From: Campylobacteraceae bacterium
Lineage (GTDB): Bacteria > Campylobacterota > Campylobacteria > Campylobacterales > Campylobacteraceae
Direction: 5' to 3'
Assembly: GCA_031256525.1 (NCBI GenBank)
Contig: JAIRQK010000173.1
Span: 1 to 5,872 of the forward strand
Length of the DNA stretch: 5,872 nt
The notes beneath the pieces were generated by a model. It did not search any database. It saw only the letters and a program-made list of their open reading frames with translations, and was not told the DNA's origin. This document shows positions 5,192 through 5,872 of the stretch, in pieces; position 1 is the stretch's first letter, and each line of letters begins with the position of its first letter. The position numbers and the translations under genes are program-made.

Positions 5192-5872
5192 GAACCATTT
5201 TTCTGTGATTCTTTCTCTATTTGTTTTGCTTTGTAGCTTTGAGTTTATTGTATTAACAAACAAAATTATAAAAAGCTATGAAGAAAATTTAATTGATGAT
5301 TATTCAATAATTGTTGTTTCAAAAAAAGCAGTTGATAAAGAAGAGATGTTAGAAAAATTTTCCATCATAAAAAGTATTGATGAATTGGACAGTTCAGGTA
5401 TGATTGATAAAATTAAACAGACTAACATAACACAAAACATAGCCTCCATAAAAGAGAAGATGCCTCATTTTTATACAGTAAAACTAAAGCAATTTCCAAC
5501 GACAACGGTTACTGATAATCTAAAAAAACAGCTCCTAAATTACAATAATATTGATAAAGTTGAGATATTTTCAAAAACTTATGATAAAATTTACAAAGTT
5601 TTACAGCTCTTAAGAGCAGTAGTTTTATTTTTTACGTGTATAATTTGTTTTATTTCAATATTGCTTATAATTATGCAGCTTAGAATTTGGATATATGAAC
5701 ATCAAGAACGTATAAATATAATGACACTTTTTGGAGCATCATTTTGGACAAAGAGTAAAGCATTGTACAAGATGGCAGTTATAGATTCGATCATTGCTGC
5801 TTTTTTTGCAAGTGCATTGTTTCTGTTTTGTTCCAAAAACGAGTTTTTAAAGAGAGTTTTACAAGAGATAGA
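5178..5872 (+). CDS. ftsX: FtsX, membrane subunit of the FtsEX complex (3' end outside window)
   Basis: The reading frame is open from ATG 5178 to the window end: 231 complete codons, then two bases of a further codon. It encodes an inner-membrane protein that, with FtsE, signals to murein hydrolases or their activators. TM1 is at about 9-27, an extracytoplasmic loop of about 115 residues follows (28-143), TM2 is at about 144-168, and TM3 begins near 200. After TM2 the segment ERINIMTLFGASFWTKSKAL (177-196) matches the family's E-I-x-x-M-x-L-x-GA-x-x-x-x cytoplasmic loop. TM4 should lie beyond the window. The start overlaps ftsE by 14 nt; the SD is weak (GGTGG, 5 nt upstream), and an in-frame GTG at 5169 is possible but less likely. 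Sequence similarity within this family is low, so the call rests on topology, the LFGAS motif and the ftsE pairing. Confidence 0.88.
   Translation, partial: MKSFKNHFSVILSLFVLLCSFEFIVLTNKIIKSYEENLIDDYSIIVVSKKAVDKEEMLEKFSIIKSIDELDSSGMIDKIKQTNITQNIASIKEKMPHFYTVKLKQFPTTTVTDNLKKQLLNYNNIDKVEIFSKTYDKIYKVLQLLRAVVLFFTCIICFISILLIIMQLRIWIYEHQERINIMTLFGASFWTKSKALYKMAVIDSIIAAFFASALFLFCSKNEFLKRVLQEI

Overview
This AT-rich window (roughly one third G+C by eye, not computed) most likely comes from a Campylobacter species or a close relative in the Campylobacterota. The evidence is the gene order, the low G+C, the very tight gene packing, and an FlpA-type lipoprotein carrying a near-copy of the fibronectin-binding nonapeptide described for C. 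jejuni FlpA. From memory, C. jejuni NCTC 11168 has the same order (a 23S pseudouridine synthase, flpA, trmB, ftsE, ftsX, roughly Cj1280c to Cj1276c, with mrdB nearby). I cannot assign a species.

Layout: positions 25-1128 on the minus strand hold rodA/mrdB, the SEDS peptidoglycan glycosyltransferase for cell elongation, which starts with TTG. A 65-bp divergent intergenic region (1129-1193) contains a palindromic AT core that supplies a -10-like hexamer in each direction. On the plus strand follow five genes, clearly one operon: an RluD-family pseudouridine synthase (1194-2162), the lipoprotein flpA (2110-3342, overlapping by 53 nt), trmB (3346-4512, 3-nt gap), ftsE (4505-5191, 8-nt overlap) and ftsX (5178-5872 and beyond, 14-nt overlap, cut by the window end). 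No stretch over 300 bases lacks a gene. I see no RNA genes, IS elements, CRISPR arrays or prophage signs.

How the genes fit together: two act in RNA modification (RluD-like and TrmB), and four act in the cell envelope (RodA for wall synthesis, FtsE and FtsX for controlling wall hydrolysis at division, FlpA as a surface adhesin). The shared transcript joins them without a common pathway. The overlaps suggest translational coupling.

The window is a conserved housekeeping locus, and I found no convincing undescribed system. The points most worth a second look are a strong 11-bp hairpin followed by T-rich sequence just inside the trmB reading frame (a possible attenuator between flpA and trmB-ftsEX), the symmetric divergent promoter, the 53-nt dual-coding overlap at the flpA signal peptide, a possible fourth Fn3 module and repeated binding-loop position in FlpA, and the altered motif plus terminal extensions of TrmB.
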